From: Acidobacteriota bacterium
Lineage (GTDB): Bacteria > Acidobacteriota > Vicinamibacteria > Vicinamibacterales > CAVVIG01
Length of the DNA stretch: 51,555 bases
Assembly: GCA_003222535.1 (NCBI GenBank)
Contig: QHWJ01000375.1
Location: 1 to 51,555 of the forward strand
Direction: 5' to 3'
Positions 40,054 through 47,151 of this stretch are shown in pieces (position 1 is the first letter of the stretch; every line of letters begins with the position of its first letter). The notes beneath the pieces are model-generated. The model did no database searches. It was not told the DNA's origin and saw nothing but the letters and a program-made list of their open reading frames with translations. A program made the position numbers and the translations under genes.

Positions 40054-40890
40054 GTGACCGCACTCATGAGGCGCGCCCAGATCGTCATCGTGCTCCTGGT
40101 CTGCATCACCGTCATCGCGTCGGCGGGCGCCGCGCAGTTTCAAAGACGCGGCGGGCGCTTCGGCTACGGACAGATTCGTCCGAACCCGAGCTACGACGGC
40201 GCCTGGATGTTCTGCCGGATCATGTTCCGCAACGCCTCCAACGGCGACGGCGGCGGCTGGGCCGTCGATTACCCGCAAGCGGACCAGAATCTGTCGTTCC
40301 GCCTCTCGGAGCTGACTCGGACGCCCGTCAGCAACGACGGCGCCGGCAACTTCAACCACGCGGTGCTCCAGCTCACGGACGCCGCGACGCTCTCGCACTG
40401 TCCGTTCATCATGATGACGGAGCCCGGAGGCACGTATTTCGACGAGGCCGAGGCGATCGGCCTGCGAACGTATCTGCAAAAGGGCGGGTTCCTCTGGGCG
40501 GACGACTTCTGGGGCGAGTACGCGTGGGAACACTGGGTGAACGAGATCCGCAAGGCGCTGCCGTCAGGGGAGTATCCGCTGATCGACGTGCCGCTGGATC
40601 ACACGCTGTTCCACCTGCTGTACGACGTGCGGGAGATCCCGCAGATCCCATCCATCGGCTTCTGGTACGGCAGCGGCGGCGGTACCTCCGAACGCGGCCG
40701 CGACAGCGCCGTGCCGCATGTGCGCGCAATCACCGACAGAGACGGTCATTTCTTGGTCGTCATGACCCACAACACCGACTTCGGCGACGCGTTTGAACGT
40801 GAAGGTGAGAGCCGCGAATATTTCGAGCGGTTCGCCGGGCCGGGCTATGCGTTCGGGATCAACACCCTCCTGTACGCGATGACGCATTAG
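40054..40890 (+). CDS. Secreted DUF4159 protein (second copy)
   Basis: This 278-residue protein has a GTG start at 40054; the ATG at 40066 is an alternative that leaves the signal peptide (MRRAQIVIVLLVCITVIASA) intact. DUF4159 blocks are NPSYDGAWMFCRIMFRN, SHCPFIMMTEPGGTYFDEAE, LRTYLQKGGFLWADDFWGEY, DHTLFHLLYDVREIPQIPS and HFLVVMTHNTDFGDAFE. Compared with the copy at 18888 it has an extra Cys (MFCR) and a Gly/Arg-rich start with FQRRGGRFGYGQ. It follows the TsdA-like gene in the same direction. Two copies in one window in different contexts suggest a general envelope role. Confidence 0.85.
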   Translation: MTALMRRAQIVIVLLVCITVIASAGAAQFQRRGGRFGYGQIRPNPSYDGAWMFCRIMFRNASNGDGGGWAVDYPQADQNLSFRLSELTRTPVSNDGAGNFNHAVLQLTDAATLSHCPFIMMTEPGGTYFDEAEAIGLRTYLQKGGFLWADDFWGEYAWEHWVNEIRKALPSGEYPLIDVPLDHTLFHLLYDVREIPQIPSIGFWYGSGGGTSERGRDSAVPHVRAITDRDGHFLVVMTHNTDFGDAFEREGESREYFERFAGPGYAFGINTLLYAMTH

Positions 40891-40891
40891 A

Positions 40892-40978
40892 CAACTCTCA
40901 ACTCTCAACGTTCAACTTTCAACGCTCAACTGACGCTGAACGCTGAGACTTGAAAGTTGAGACTTGAGACTTGTTCAA
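40892..40978. terminator. CTCAACT/GAGTTGA word array between convergent genes
   Basis: The left half is CAACTCTCAACTCTCAACG-type words, the right half GAGACTTGAAAGTTGAGAC words. CAACTTTCAA (40913-40922) and TTGAAAGTTG (40950-40959) form a perfect 10-bp stem that outer words can extend. The array runs from the stop of the DUF4159 gene into the stop region of the sugar dehydrogenase gene, which ends at 40975. Confidence 0.7.
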
Positions 40979-42252
40979 CGGATGATGCGGAGGCCGGTCG
41001 GCGCGGATGGCGCGGCCGGCGGACCAATCACCTTCAGAACCCGGCCGGTTGAGTAACTCACCACGTAAAGCTCGCCATCCCCGTCGATCGCGAACGAGCT
41101 GATGTTCCCGAGCTGCGAGAAGCCGCCGAGCTCGGCGGTGTGCTCGACCAGGTCCGAGGCGCTCGCCTCGCCGCTCTGTGCGTCGACGGCCAGCGCCATC
41201 GACCACACACGGCCCTGAACGAAATCCGCGAAGAAGTACCGGCCCCGGAAGCCGGGCGGGAGCCTGCTGCCGCGATAGACATACCCGCCGGTGATCGATT
41301 GACCCACGGCGTGGTCGTACTCGTGAATCGGCTCGACGAGCGGGAGGTAGGCCGGAGCCAGGGACGTGACGTTGTCGTGGGTGCCCTCACGGTTCCGCCA
41401 CCCGTAGTTCCGCCCTCCGCGGTTCGGCGGCTCGTAGTCCACTTCTTCCCAGCGATTCTGGCCGACGTCGGCGATGACCATCGCGCCGGTGCCGCCGCGT
41501 GACCGATCGTCGAAGGAATAGCGCCAGGGGTTCCGCAGACCGAAGGCCCAGATCTCCGGTCGCGCGGCCACCGGCACGCCGCGCACGAACGGGTTGTCGG
41601 CCGGTACCTGATAACCCGTCGGATGCGCGTCCGGCACACTGACGTCGATCCGCAGCATCTTGCCCAGAAGCTCCAGCGGATTCTGGGCGCGGTGGTCGGG
41701 ATCGTCGCCCGAGCCGCCGTCGCCGAGCCCGATGTAGAGGTACCCGTCAGGCCCGAAGACGAGGTTGCCGCCGTTGTGGTTCGCGAACGGCTGCTCGATG
41801 AAGGCGCGTCCGCCGGCGCCGCCCCACCTGAGATCGAATCGTGACGCCGGATCGGCGACGACCGGATCGCTCGAGCGGCGCAGCCGCGCGACGACCGTGT
41901 CGCCCGACCGGTTGGTGAAGTTGACGAACACGCGCCGGCTGACCGCCGCGTCCGGCGCAAACGCGAGACCCAGCAGTCCCTGTTCACCGCCGGCGACGAT
42001 CGACGACGACAGGTCGATGAAATCCGCGGGGAGGACAGTGCCGCTGCGCACCACTCGGATGCGGCCGCCCTGCTGGACCACGAACTGCACGGCCCGGTCG
42101 GTGGGATCCTGAACGAACGCGACCGGCGCCGCAAAGCCCGACGCCTGCAGCCGCGACCGTAACTGCGCCTGGACGTCGGCGACCAGGCCGCACCCGGCGC
42201 ACAACGCGAGCGCAATCGCAGGTCTCGCAGCGTTCCCACCTCGCGCGCGCAT
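40975..42252 (-). CDS. PQQ-dependent sugar dehydrogenase (soluble glucose dehydrogenase-like)
   Basis: This 425-residue exported protein has a signal peptide of about 29 residues, including a Cys (CAGCG) that could be a lipobox. The six-bladed propeller of the GSDH family is clear: GGEQGLLGLAFAPD, NHNGGNLVFGPDGYLYIGLG, DGGSGDDPDHRAQNP, EIWAFGLRNPWRYSFDD and ADVGQNRWEEVDYEP. These include the catalytic His (NHNGG) and PQQ-contacting residues of the family. It would oxidise aldose sugars in the periplasm. It is divergent from a related propeller gene at 42306, across a conserved-loop hairpin. Confidence 0.9.
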   Translation of the reverse strand: MRARGGNAARPAIALALCAGCGLVADVQAQLRSRLQASGFAAPVAFVQDPTDRAVQFVVQQGGRIRVVRSGTVLPADFIDLSSSIVAGGEQGLLGLAFAPDAAVSRRVFVNFTNRSGDTVVARLRRSSDPVVADPASRFDLRWGGAGGRAFIEQPFANHNGGNLVFGPDGYLYIGLGDGGSGDDPDHRAQNPLELLGKMLRIDVSVPDAHPTGYQVPADNPFVRGVPVAARPEIWAFGLRNPWRYSFDDRSRGGTGAMVIADVGQNRWEEVDYEPPNRGGRNYGWRNREGTHDNVTSLAPAYLPLVEPIHEYDHAVGQSITGGYVYRGSRLPPGFRGRYFFADFVQGRVWSMALAVDAQSGEASASDLVEHTAELGGFSQLGNISSFAIDGDGELYVVSYSTGRVLKVIGPPAAPSAPTGLRIIR

Positions 42253-42260
42253 GCAGGTAT

Positions 42261-42299
42261 CCTACGAGCGTGCCGGAGAAATGTGAACACGCTCGTAGG
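42261..42299. repeat. Hairpin B with conserved-loop motif, copy 2
   Basis: Arms CCTACGAGCGTG (42261-42272) and CACGCTCGTAGG (42288-42299) pair perfectly; the loop is CCGGAGAAATGTGAA. Compared with the copy at 24104 the stem pair G-C at the fifth base is changed to C-G on both arms (TAGG/CCTA to TACG/CGTA), while the GAGAAATGTGAA loop is kept. Here it lies in a divergent promoter region, just upstream of the plus-strand start. Confidence 0.65.
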
Positions 42300-42305
42300 T
42301 GTCTG

Positions 42306-43754
42306 GTGCACGGGTCACGGGTGTGGCTCGCGGTCTGGTGCATCGCGGTCGCCGCCTGCGACAGGCAAACGCCGGCGCCGCCGGTCGTCGAGCCCCCCGG
42401 CGCGGGCGAAACGATCAACGGCACGGAGCGGCTCGGATGGGATCAGCCGGCCGCGGACGCCGTCGAGCTCGCGACGATCGGCTACGCGATCTACGTGGAC
42501 GACGTGCGAACGCAGCTCGCCGGCGTCTCGTGCGCGTCGTCCTCGACCACAACGGCCGCCGCGGGATTTGCCTGCAGCGCCCGGCTCCCGAGCCTCTCCG
42601 CCGGCCCTCACACGCTGCAGCTCGCGTCGTTCGTCACCGACGGTGGGGTGCTCGAAAGCGCACGCTCGGCGGCACTGCGCGTCACCGTCGTCCCCGCGGT
42701 CACAGTTGTACCTGCTTTCAACCCTTCTTTCCCCATGACGATCGCCACGACCGGAGGCGTCCGGATACGAGTCGAGCTCGTCGCCGATGGACTGGAACAC
42801 CCCACGGACCTCGCATTCGCGCCGGACGGCCGGCTGTTCATCGCGGAACGCTCCGGACGCATCCGCATCCTCCGCGACGGCCGGTTGCTCCCGGATGCGG
42901 CGGCCTCGCCCGCGGAGACCGTCGGCGGAGCCGGACAGCTGCTCGCATTGGCTCTGGACCCGCAGTTCGAGCGCACGCGGTTCGTGTTCGCGATCTACGC
43001 AGCGCCCTCGCGCTCCGGTGCGAGCACGTTCTGCCTGACCCGCTTTCGTGAGGCCTCGGACACGCTGGCCGATCGCGTCGTGCTGCTCGACGGCATCAGG
43101 GCTTCGCCTGAGCCGACAGCCTCGCTCCGGTTCGGCGCGGACTCGAAGCTCTACGCCGCGCTGGACGCCGGCGGAGACGTGCAGGGTAGCGGCGATCGCG
43201 CGTCGCCGAACGGAAAGATTCTGCGGTTGAACGCGGATGGGACCACGCCGGCCGATCAGGCGGGCTCCACACCCATCTATTCGGACGGGTCGCGATCGCC
43301 CGCCGGCTTCGATTGGGATCCCCGTGGAGAAGGGTCCAGCACACTCTGGCTCGCCGACCGCGATGCGGCTGGATCGTCGCGACTACGGGCGGTGGGGCCG
43401 GACCCTGGCGTGCGGGCGGGAGAACAGCGCGGCATCGTTCGCGCCACGTACGCGTTGCCGGCATCCACGACGCCCTCGTCGGTCGCGTTCTATCGCGGCG
43501 GTCTCTTCCCCGCGTTCGCCGGCAGCTTGCTGGTCGCGTCCGAGGCTGGGCGCCATCTGCTCCGGATTTCACTAGGGGACCGCTTGCCGATGGAGGCCTC
43601 TGGCGGGGCCAGAATCAATTCCGTGCCCCGTACGACCGAACGGCTGCTGCAGGATCGGGTCGGCGCCCTCCGCGTCGTCGCTGTTGGGCCGGAGGGCGCC
43701 ATCTACTTCGGAACGCCGAACGCGATTGGACGCCTGACGCCGGACGTACAGTAG
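42306..43754 (+). CDS. Lipoprotein sugar-dehydrogenase-type beta-propeller
   Basis: This is a protein of about 482 residues. The signal HGSRVWLAVWCIAVAACD ends in lipobox VAAC. The GTG at 42306 has AGGTG four bases before it; a frame start at 42270 lies inside the hairpin and is less likely. Residues about 30-130 form an extra beta-rich domain (fibronectin-like, GWDQPAADAVELATIGYAIY). The propeller has VADGLEHPTDLAFAPDGRLF, IAERSGRIRIL, GQLLALALDPQFERT, RSPAGFDWDPRGEG and SSVAFYRGGLFPAFAGSLLV. It is related to the PQQ sugar dehydrogenases, but the catalytic NHNGG loop is not evident, so it may be non-catalytic or have a different cofactor. Confidence 0.83.
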   Translation: MHGSRVWLAVWCIAVAACDRQTPAPPVVEPPGAGETINGTERLGWDQPAADAVELATIGYAIYVDDVRTQLAGVSCASSSTTTAAAGFACSARLPSLSAGPHTLQLASFVTDGGVLESARSAALRVTVVPAVTVVPAFNPSFPMTIATTGGVRIRVELVADGLEHPTDLAFAPDGRLFIAERSGRIRILRDGRLLPDAAASPAETVGGAGQLLALALDPQFERTRFVFAIYAAPSRSGASTFCLTRFREASDTLADRVVLLDGIRASPEPTASLRFGADSKLYAALDAGGDVQGSGDRASPNGKILRLNADGTTPADQAGSTPIYSDGSRSPAGFDWDPRGEGSSTLWLADRDAAGSSRLRAVGPDPGVRAGEQRGIVRATYALPASTTPSSVAFYRGGLFPAFAGSLLVASEAGRHLLRISLGDRLPMEASGGARINSVPRTTERLLQDRVGALRVVAVGPEGAIYFGTPNAIGRLTPDVQ

Positions 43755-43775
43755 AAGTATCGTGAACAGACAAAT

Positions 43776-43874
43776 GCAACCACGAAAACACGAAAACGCG
43801 AAGAAACGCACGAAGAAGAAGACGTTCCCGGCGCTGAACGGCGACGCTGAAAGGGTCGCCCTACGGTTTCAAGA
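43776..43874. repeat. Dispersed A-rich repeat copy 3 and CCCTACGGTTTCAAG repeat
   Basis: GCAACCACGAAAACACGAAA at 43776 is the third copy of the A-rich repeat; it continues to 43825. GGTCGCCCTACGGTTTCAAG at 43855-43874 is the reverse of the element at 26713. The 162-bp gap between the propeller and phosphatase genes holds no gene. Confidence 0.65.
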
Positions 43875-43916
43875 CGTGTAGCCCGGGGGTTTGGATCGGC
43901 TGCGACAGGGTTATCG

Positions 43917-44675
43917 ATGCTGACCGTTTGCTCGCGTACGAATCCGGGCGTCCTCCGCCCGAGCAACGAGGACGCGGCGATGTGGGACCCGAGCCTCGCG
44001 CTGCTGGCGGTTGCCGACGGCATGGGCGGGCACAACGCCGGCGAGGTCGCCTCGCGCATGGCGCTCGACGCGATGCGCGCGTTCCTCCGGGAAGACGCCG
44101 CCGACGGTCTCACCTGGCCGTTCGGGTTCAGGCCCGCCTGCTCCGTCGCGGCCAATCGATTGATGACGGCCATCAAGGTCGCCAACCTCGAGGTGTTCAG
44201 CGCATCGGAGCGGCGGGCGGAGCACGCGGGCATGGGCACGACCGTCGTCGCCGCGCTGGCCGAAGGATCGCGTCTCACGTTTGCGAGCGTGGGCGACAGT
44301 CGAATCTATTCGCTGAGAGGAACGACGCTGCGCCAGCTGACGAACGACGACTCGTGGGTCGTGATGCTGATGAAGGAGTCGGGCCTCGACGCCAGCGCGT
44401 TCACCCATCACCCGATGCGCCACGTGCTGACCAGCGTGGTCGGCGCGAGGCCGGGCCTCGAGGTGCCGGTCCACGAGATCGACCTCGTCGACGGCGAGCT
44501 GCTCATGCTGTGCACCGACGGCCTGCACGGCGCGCTGAGCGACGATGCGATCCGATCGGTGCTCCAGGCGGAACCCGACGTGGAGCGCGCCGCGGACACG
44601 CTCGTCGAGACGGCCGTCACGCGCGACGGGAAGGACAACATCACGGTCGTGCTCGCGCGGTATACGACTTCGTGA
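43917..44675 (+). CDS. PP2C-type protein phosphatase
   Basis: This 252-residue protein has all the PPM/PP2C motifs: GVLRPSNEDAAM, LAVADGMGGHNAGEVAS with the metal Asp-Gly, GMGTTVVAALAEG, FASVGDSRIYSL, LMLCTDGLHGALSD and RDGKDNITVVLARY. It removes phosphate from Ser and Thr in the cytoplasm, normally opposing a Hanks-type kinase. The only kinase in the window is the broken relic at 8330, so its partner is elsewhere. The ATG at 43917 has a GACAGGG purine stretch upstream. Its 3' end overlaps the convergent MBL gene by 35 bp. Confidence 0.92.
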   Translation: MLTVCSRTNPGVLRPSNEDAAMWDPSLALLAVADGMGGHNAGEVASRMALDAMRAFLREDAADGLTWPFGFRPACSVAANRLMTAIKVANLEVFSASERRAEHAGMGTTVVAALAEGSRLTFASVGDSRIYSLRGTTLRQLTNDDSWVVMLMKESGLDASAFTHHPMRHVLTSVVGARPGLEVPVHEIDLVDGELLMLCTDGLHGALSDDAIRSVLQAEPDVERAADTLVETAVTRDGKDNITVVLARYTTS

Positions 44676-45720
44676 CGCCCGTCCGGCCATTCGTCACGGT
44701 GAACGATCCATCCCTGTTCGCGCTCGCCTTGATCCAGTGACCTGTGGCTTCGTCGAGGTTCGCGATGCGGTCGTCGGCGAAATTCTCCGCGCCCTGATTC
44801 TCCGATCGATGCAGTTGCCAGACATCGTGCAGGCCCCGCGCGCGCCGCAGGCCCGCAAAGACTTCTGGCGAGCCGCCTTTGGTCGCACCGTTGTTCACGA
44901 TCGCGACGAGCGGGTGCACGGCCGCAAACGTGGCCGGATAGGACACGTCGGGGCCGCCGTGATGCGGCACGAGGTACAGATCCGCTGGGCCGAGAAGGCT
45001 GCTCGGGCACAGCAGGGCGAACAGCGGCGGACCGCTGAGGTCGCCGAGGTCGATGAACCGGAACGTGCCGAACCGCAGCTGGAAGCCGGTCGACCGCGGG
45101 TTTTCATACGGATCCTGCGCCGGCGGCGCTGACGCCTCGCACGCCGGGTTTGGCTGGCCGGCGCCCTGAACCGGTTTCGCGATCGTCGCCGCCGCGGAGC
45201 TCACGAACACGACATCGACCCCTTTCAACGGCAGGCGGTCCCCCGGCTTCGGCTCGAGATGCTTCCCTTTGGCACGCACCGGGATGTATGCGTTCAACAA
45301 CGCGACGTACCCGGGCCACGTCGAATCCTTTTCTGCGTCGCCGGTCGGCAGCAGGCCGCCGTGATCGATGAACGTCCGGATCGGAATCTGACGCGCGAGA
45401 TCCACGACGCCGCCGTCGTGGTCGGTATGGAAATGCGTGATGAGCAGGTAGTCGATCCGCGTGACGCCCGCGTCGCGAGCGGCGGCGAGGATGCGCGTGG
45501 GATCCCGGCCGTCGAACCCGGGGTAGCCGGTATCGACGAGCAGCGAATCCCCCGCCGGCGTGACGAGAAGCGTCGACTGCCCGCCCTCCACATCGATGAA
45601 GTAGATGTCGAGCGTGTCCCGCGCCACCATCAGCGGTCGCGCCGGATCCGGGGCGAGCACGAGCAGCGCGGCGACGAGCACAGTCCATCGATTCTCGGTC
45701 TTTCTCGCGCGCTTCGTCAT
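44641..45720 (-). CDS. Exported MBL-fold hydrolase (ComEC-like beta-lactamase domain)
   Basis: This is a 359-residue protein with AGGAGAA before the ATG at 45720 and a signal peptide of about 28 residues. The metallo-hydrolase domain starts with DIYFIDVEGGQSTLLV and has SLLVDTGYPG, the zinc motif HFHTDHDGG, and VPHHGGPDVSYP. This is the subgroup related to the ComEC C-terminal domain, whose members include nucleases and other phosphodiesterases. A Cys near DPYENPRST and another in LLCPSS may pair. The 3' end is antisense to the phosphatase gene for 35 bp. It is divergent from the glycosyltransferase gene. Confidence 0.88.
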   Translation of the reverse strand: MTKRARKTENRWTVLVAALLVLAPDPARPLMVARDTLDIYFIDVEGGQSTLLVTPAGDSLLVDTGYPGFDGRDPTRILAAARDAGVTRIDYLLITHFHTDHDGGVVDLARQIPIRTFIDHGGLLPTGDAEKDSTWPGYVALLNAYIPVRAKGKHLEPKPGDRLPLKGVDVVFVSSAAATIAKPVQGAGQPNPACEASAPPAQDPYENPRSTGFQLRFGTFRFIDLGDLSGPPLFALLCPSSLLGPADLYLVPHHGGPDVSYPATFAAVHPLVAIVNNGATKGGSPEVFAGLRRARGLHDVWQLHRSENQGAENFADDRIANLDEATGHWIKASANRDGSFTVTNGRTGVTKSYTARARP

Positions 45721-45733
45721 GGCTTCTCCTGAA

Positions 45734-45802
45734 CGCTCGTCCTGAGCTTGTCGAAGGACGAGCCGCCGAGATGGCTCGTGGTTCGACGGGCTCACGCGAG
45801 CG
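45734..45802. repeat. CTTCGACAAGCTCAGGA-type repeat, inverted pair
   Basis: CGCTCGTCCTGAGCTTGTCG then AAGGACGAGC, and later GCTCGTGGTTCGACGGGCTC then ACGCGAGCG, form two units. GCTCGTCC and GGACGAGC arms pair. The pair lies in the 129-bp divergent promoter region between the MBL and glycosyltransferase genes. Confidence 0.65.
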
Positions 45803-45849
45803 CGTATGGGCACATCGCGCCTACAACGCTCGTGAGATGCTGATGCGGC

Positions 45850-46983
45850 ATGCGCATCGGCCTCGTCGTGACCGGCGGCGTCGACCGCTCCGGCCGCGAG
45901 CGCGTGGTGCCGAGCTTGCTCTGGCTGATCGAGCGGCTGGCGCGCCGCCACGACGTGCACGTCTTCGCGCTGCATCATTATCGCGATCCGTGCACGTATC
46001 CGCTGCTGGGGGCGACCGTGCACGACGTCGGCCGCGTGGACGGCCCGATCGGCCTGCGCCGGTTCCGGCTGCGGGCGCGGCTCGCCGCGGCGATCGGCGC
46101 GACGGCGTCGCGCGGTCCGTTCGACGTGCTGCACGCCTACTGCGGGATGCCCGCCGGCGTCGTTTCGACCGAGGTCGGCCGCCGACTCGGCATCCCGGTT
46201 CTGGTCTCCCTCGACGCCGGCGAGCTGGTATCCCTCGACGACATCCGGTACGGCCTGCAGCGCCGCTGGATCGACCGTCGCGCAACGGCCCGCACGATTC
46301 GCGACGCCGCGCGCATCACCGTGGCGACCGGTTTCATGGCGCGGATGGCGCCGCTCACCGGCGCACGCGTCGACATCATTCCGATGGGGATCGAGACAGG
46401 CTGCTTTCCACCCGCGACGCGCGACACGACTGCCGGCGGTCCGCCGTGGCGGTTGCTGCGCGTCGCCAGCCTGAACGCCGTCAAGGATTATCCGATGCTG
46501 CTGCGGGCGCTCGCGCGCATCATCCGGTGCGGCCTCGACGTCCACCTCGATGTCGTCGGCGACGACACGCTGGACGGAGCGGTGCAGGCGCTGGCCCGAG
46601 CGCTCGGCGTCGATGGGCACGTGACCTTTCACGGGTTTCGGCCGACCGATGCGCTGGCGGCGTTTTATGCGCGCGCCCACGTGCACGTGGTGTCCTCCCG
46701 TCACGAGGCTGCAAGCGTCGTGGTCCTCGAGGCGGCGAGCACCGGACTGGCGACGGTCGGCACCGCAGCCGGGTACGTGGCGGACTGGACACCCGACCGC
46801 GCGGTGGCCGTGCCGGTGGGCGATCCGGCGGCGCTCGCCGACGCGATTGTCGCGCTGCTTCATGATCCGTCGCGGCGCCAACGGATCGCGTCCGCCGCGC
46901 GCGCCTGGACCATCGCGCACGACGCCGACTGGACGGCGCGGCAGTTCGAGCGCGTTTACGCCGAGGTCGTCCGGATACGGTGA
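45850..46983 (+). CDS. GT4-family glycosyltransferase
   Basis: This is a 377-residue GT-B enzyme. The N-terminal half starts with MRIGLVVTGGVDRSGRERVV, the donor-independent half of GT4 proteins. The C-terminal half has WRLLRVASLNAVKDYPMLLR, VTFHGFRPTDALAAFYARAH and HEAASVVVLEAASTGLATVG, the EX7E motif that contacts the sugar nucleotide. It adds a sugar to a lipid, protein or glycan at the cytoplasmic face. No other capsule or lipopolysaccharide genes are seen, so the acceptor is unknown. It converges with the radical SAM operon, whose product could be its acceptor; that is inference. Confidence 0.88.
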   Translation: MRIGLVVTGGVDRSGRERVVPSLLWLIERLARRHDVHVFALHHYRDPCTYPLLGATVHDVGRVDGPIGLRRFRLRARLAAAIGATASRGPFDVLHAYCGMPAGVVSTEVGRRLGIPVLVSLDAGELVSLDDIRYGLQRRWIDRRATARTIRDAARITVATGFMARMAPLTGARVDIIPMGIETGCFPPATRDTTAGGPPWRLLRVASLNAVKDYPMLLRALARIIRCGLDVHLDVVGDDTLDGAVQALARALGVDGHVTFHGFRPTDALAAFYARAHVHVVSSRHEAASVVVLEAASTGLATVGTAAGYVADWTPDRAVAVPVGDPAALADAIVALLHDPSRRQRIASAARAWTIAHDADWTARQFERVYAEVVRIR

Positions 46984-46991
46984 AGACCCGC

Positions 46992-47123
46992 CTCAACTCT
47001 CAACTGTCAACTGTCAACTCTGAAGACTCAAAGGCTCAACTCTCAGACTTCAGAGTTGAGAGGTTTCAGAGTTGAGAGTTGGGAGTTGAGACCTGAGACT
47101 TGAGACTTGAGACTTGAGACTTG
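46992..47123. terminator. Large CTCAACT/GAGTTGA word array between convergent genes
   Basis: The left part is CTCAACTCTCAACTGTCAAC words; the right part GAGTTGAGAG, GGGAGTTGAGAC and five GAGACTT words. CTCAACTCTCAACT (46992-47005) is complementary to AGTTGAGAGTTGGG (47070-47083) at 13 of 14 bases. The array begins 8 bp after the glycosyltransferase stop and ends 28 bp before the amidohydrolase stop. Confidence 0.7.
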
Positions 47124-47151
47124 CTCGGCCGCACGTTACGGATGAACGGCG

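Noticed and set aside
45721-46920. N-terminal extension of the MBL gene to 46920
   Set aside because: The extension is antisense to the glycosyltransferase gene and to a repeat. The signal peptide and AGGAGAA site at 45720 mark the start.
46992-47123. CTCAACT/GAGTTGA array considered as CRISPR or an attachment site
   Set aside because: Words are 5-7 bp without spacers, and no integrase or phage gene is near. The layout is an inverted array.
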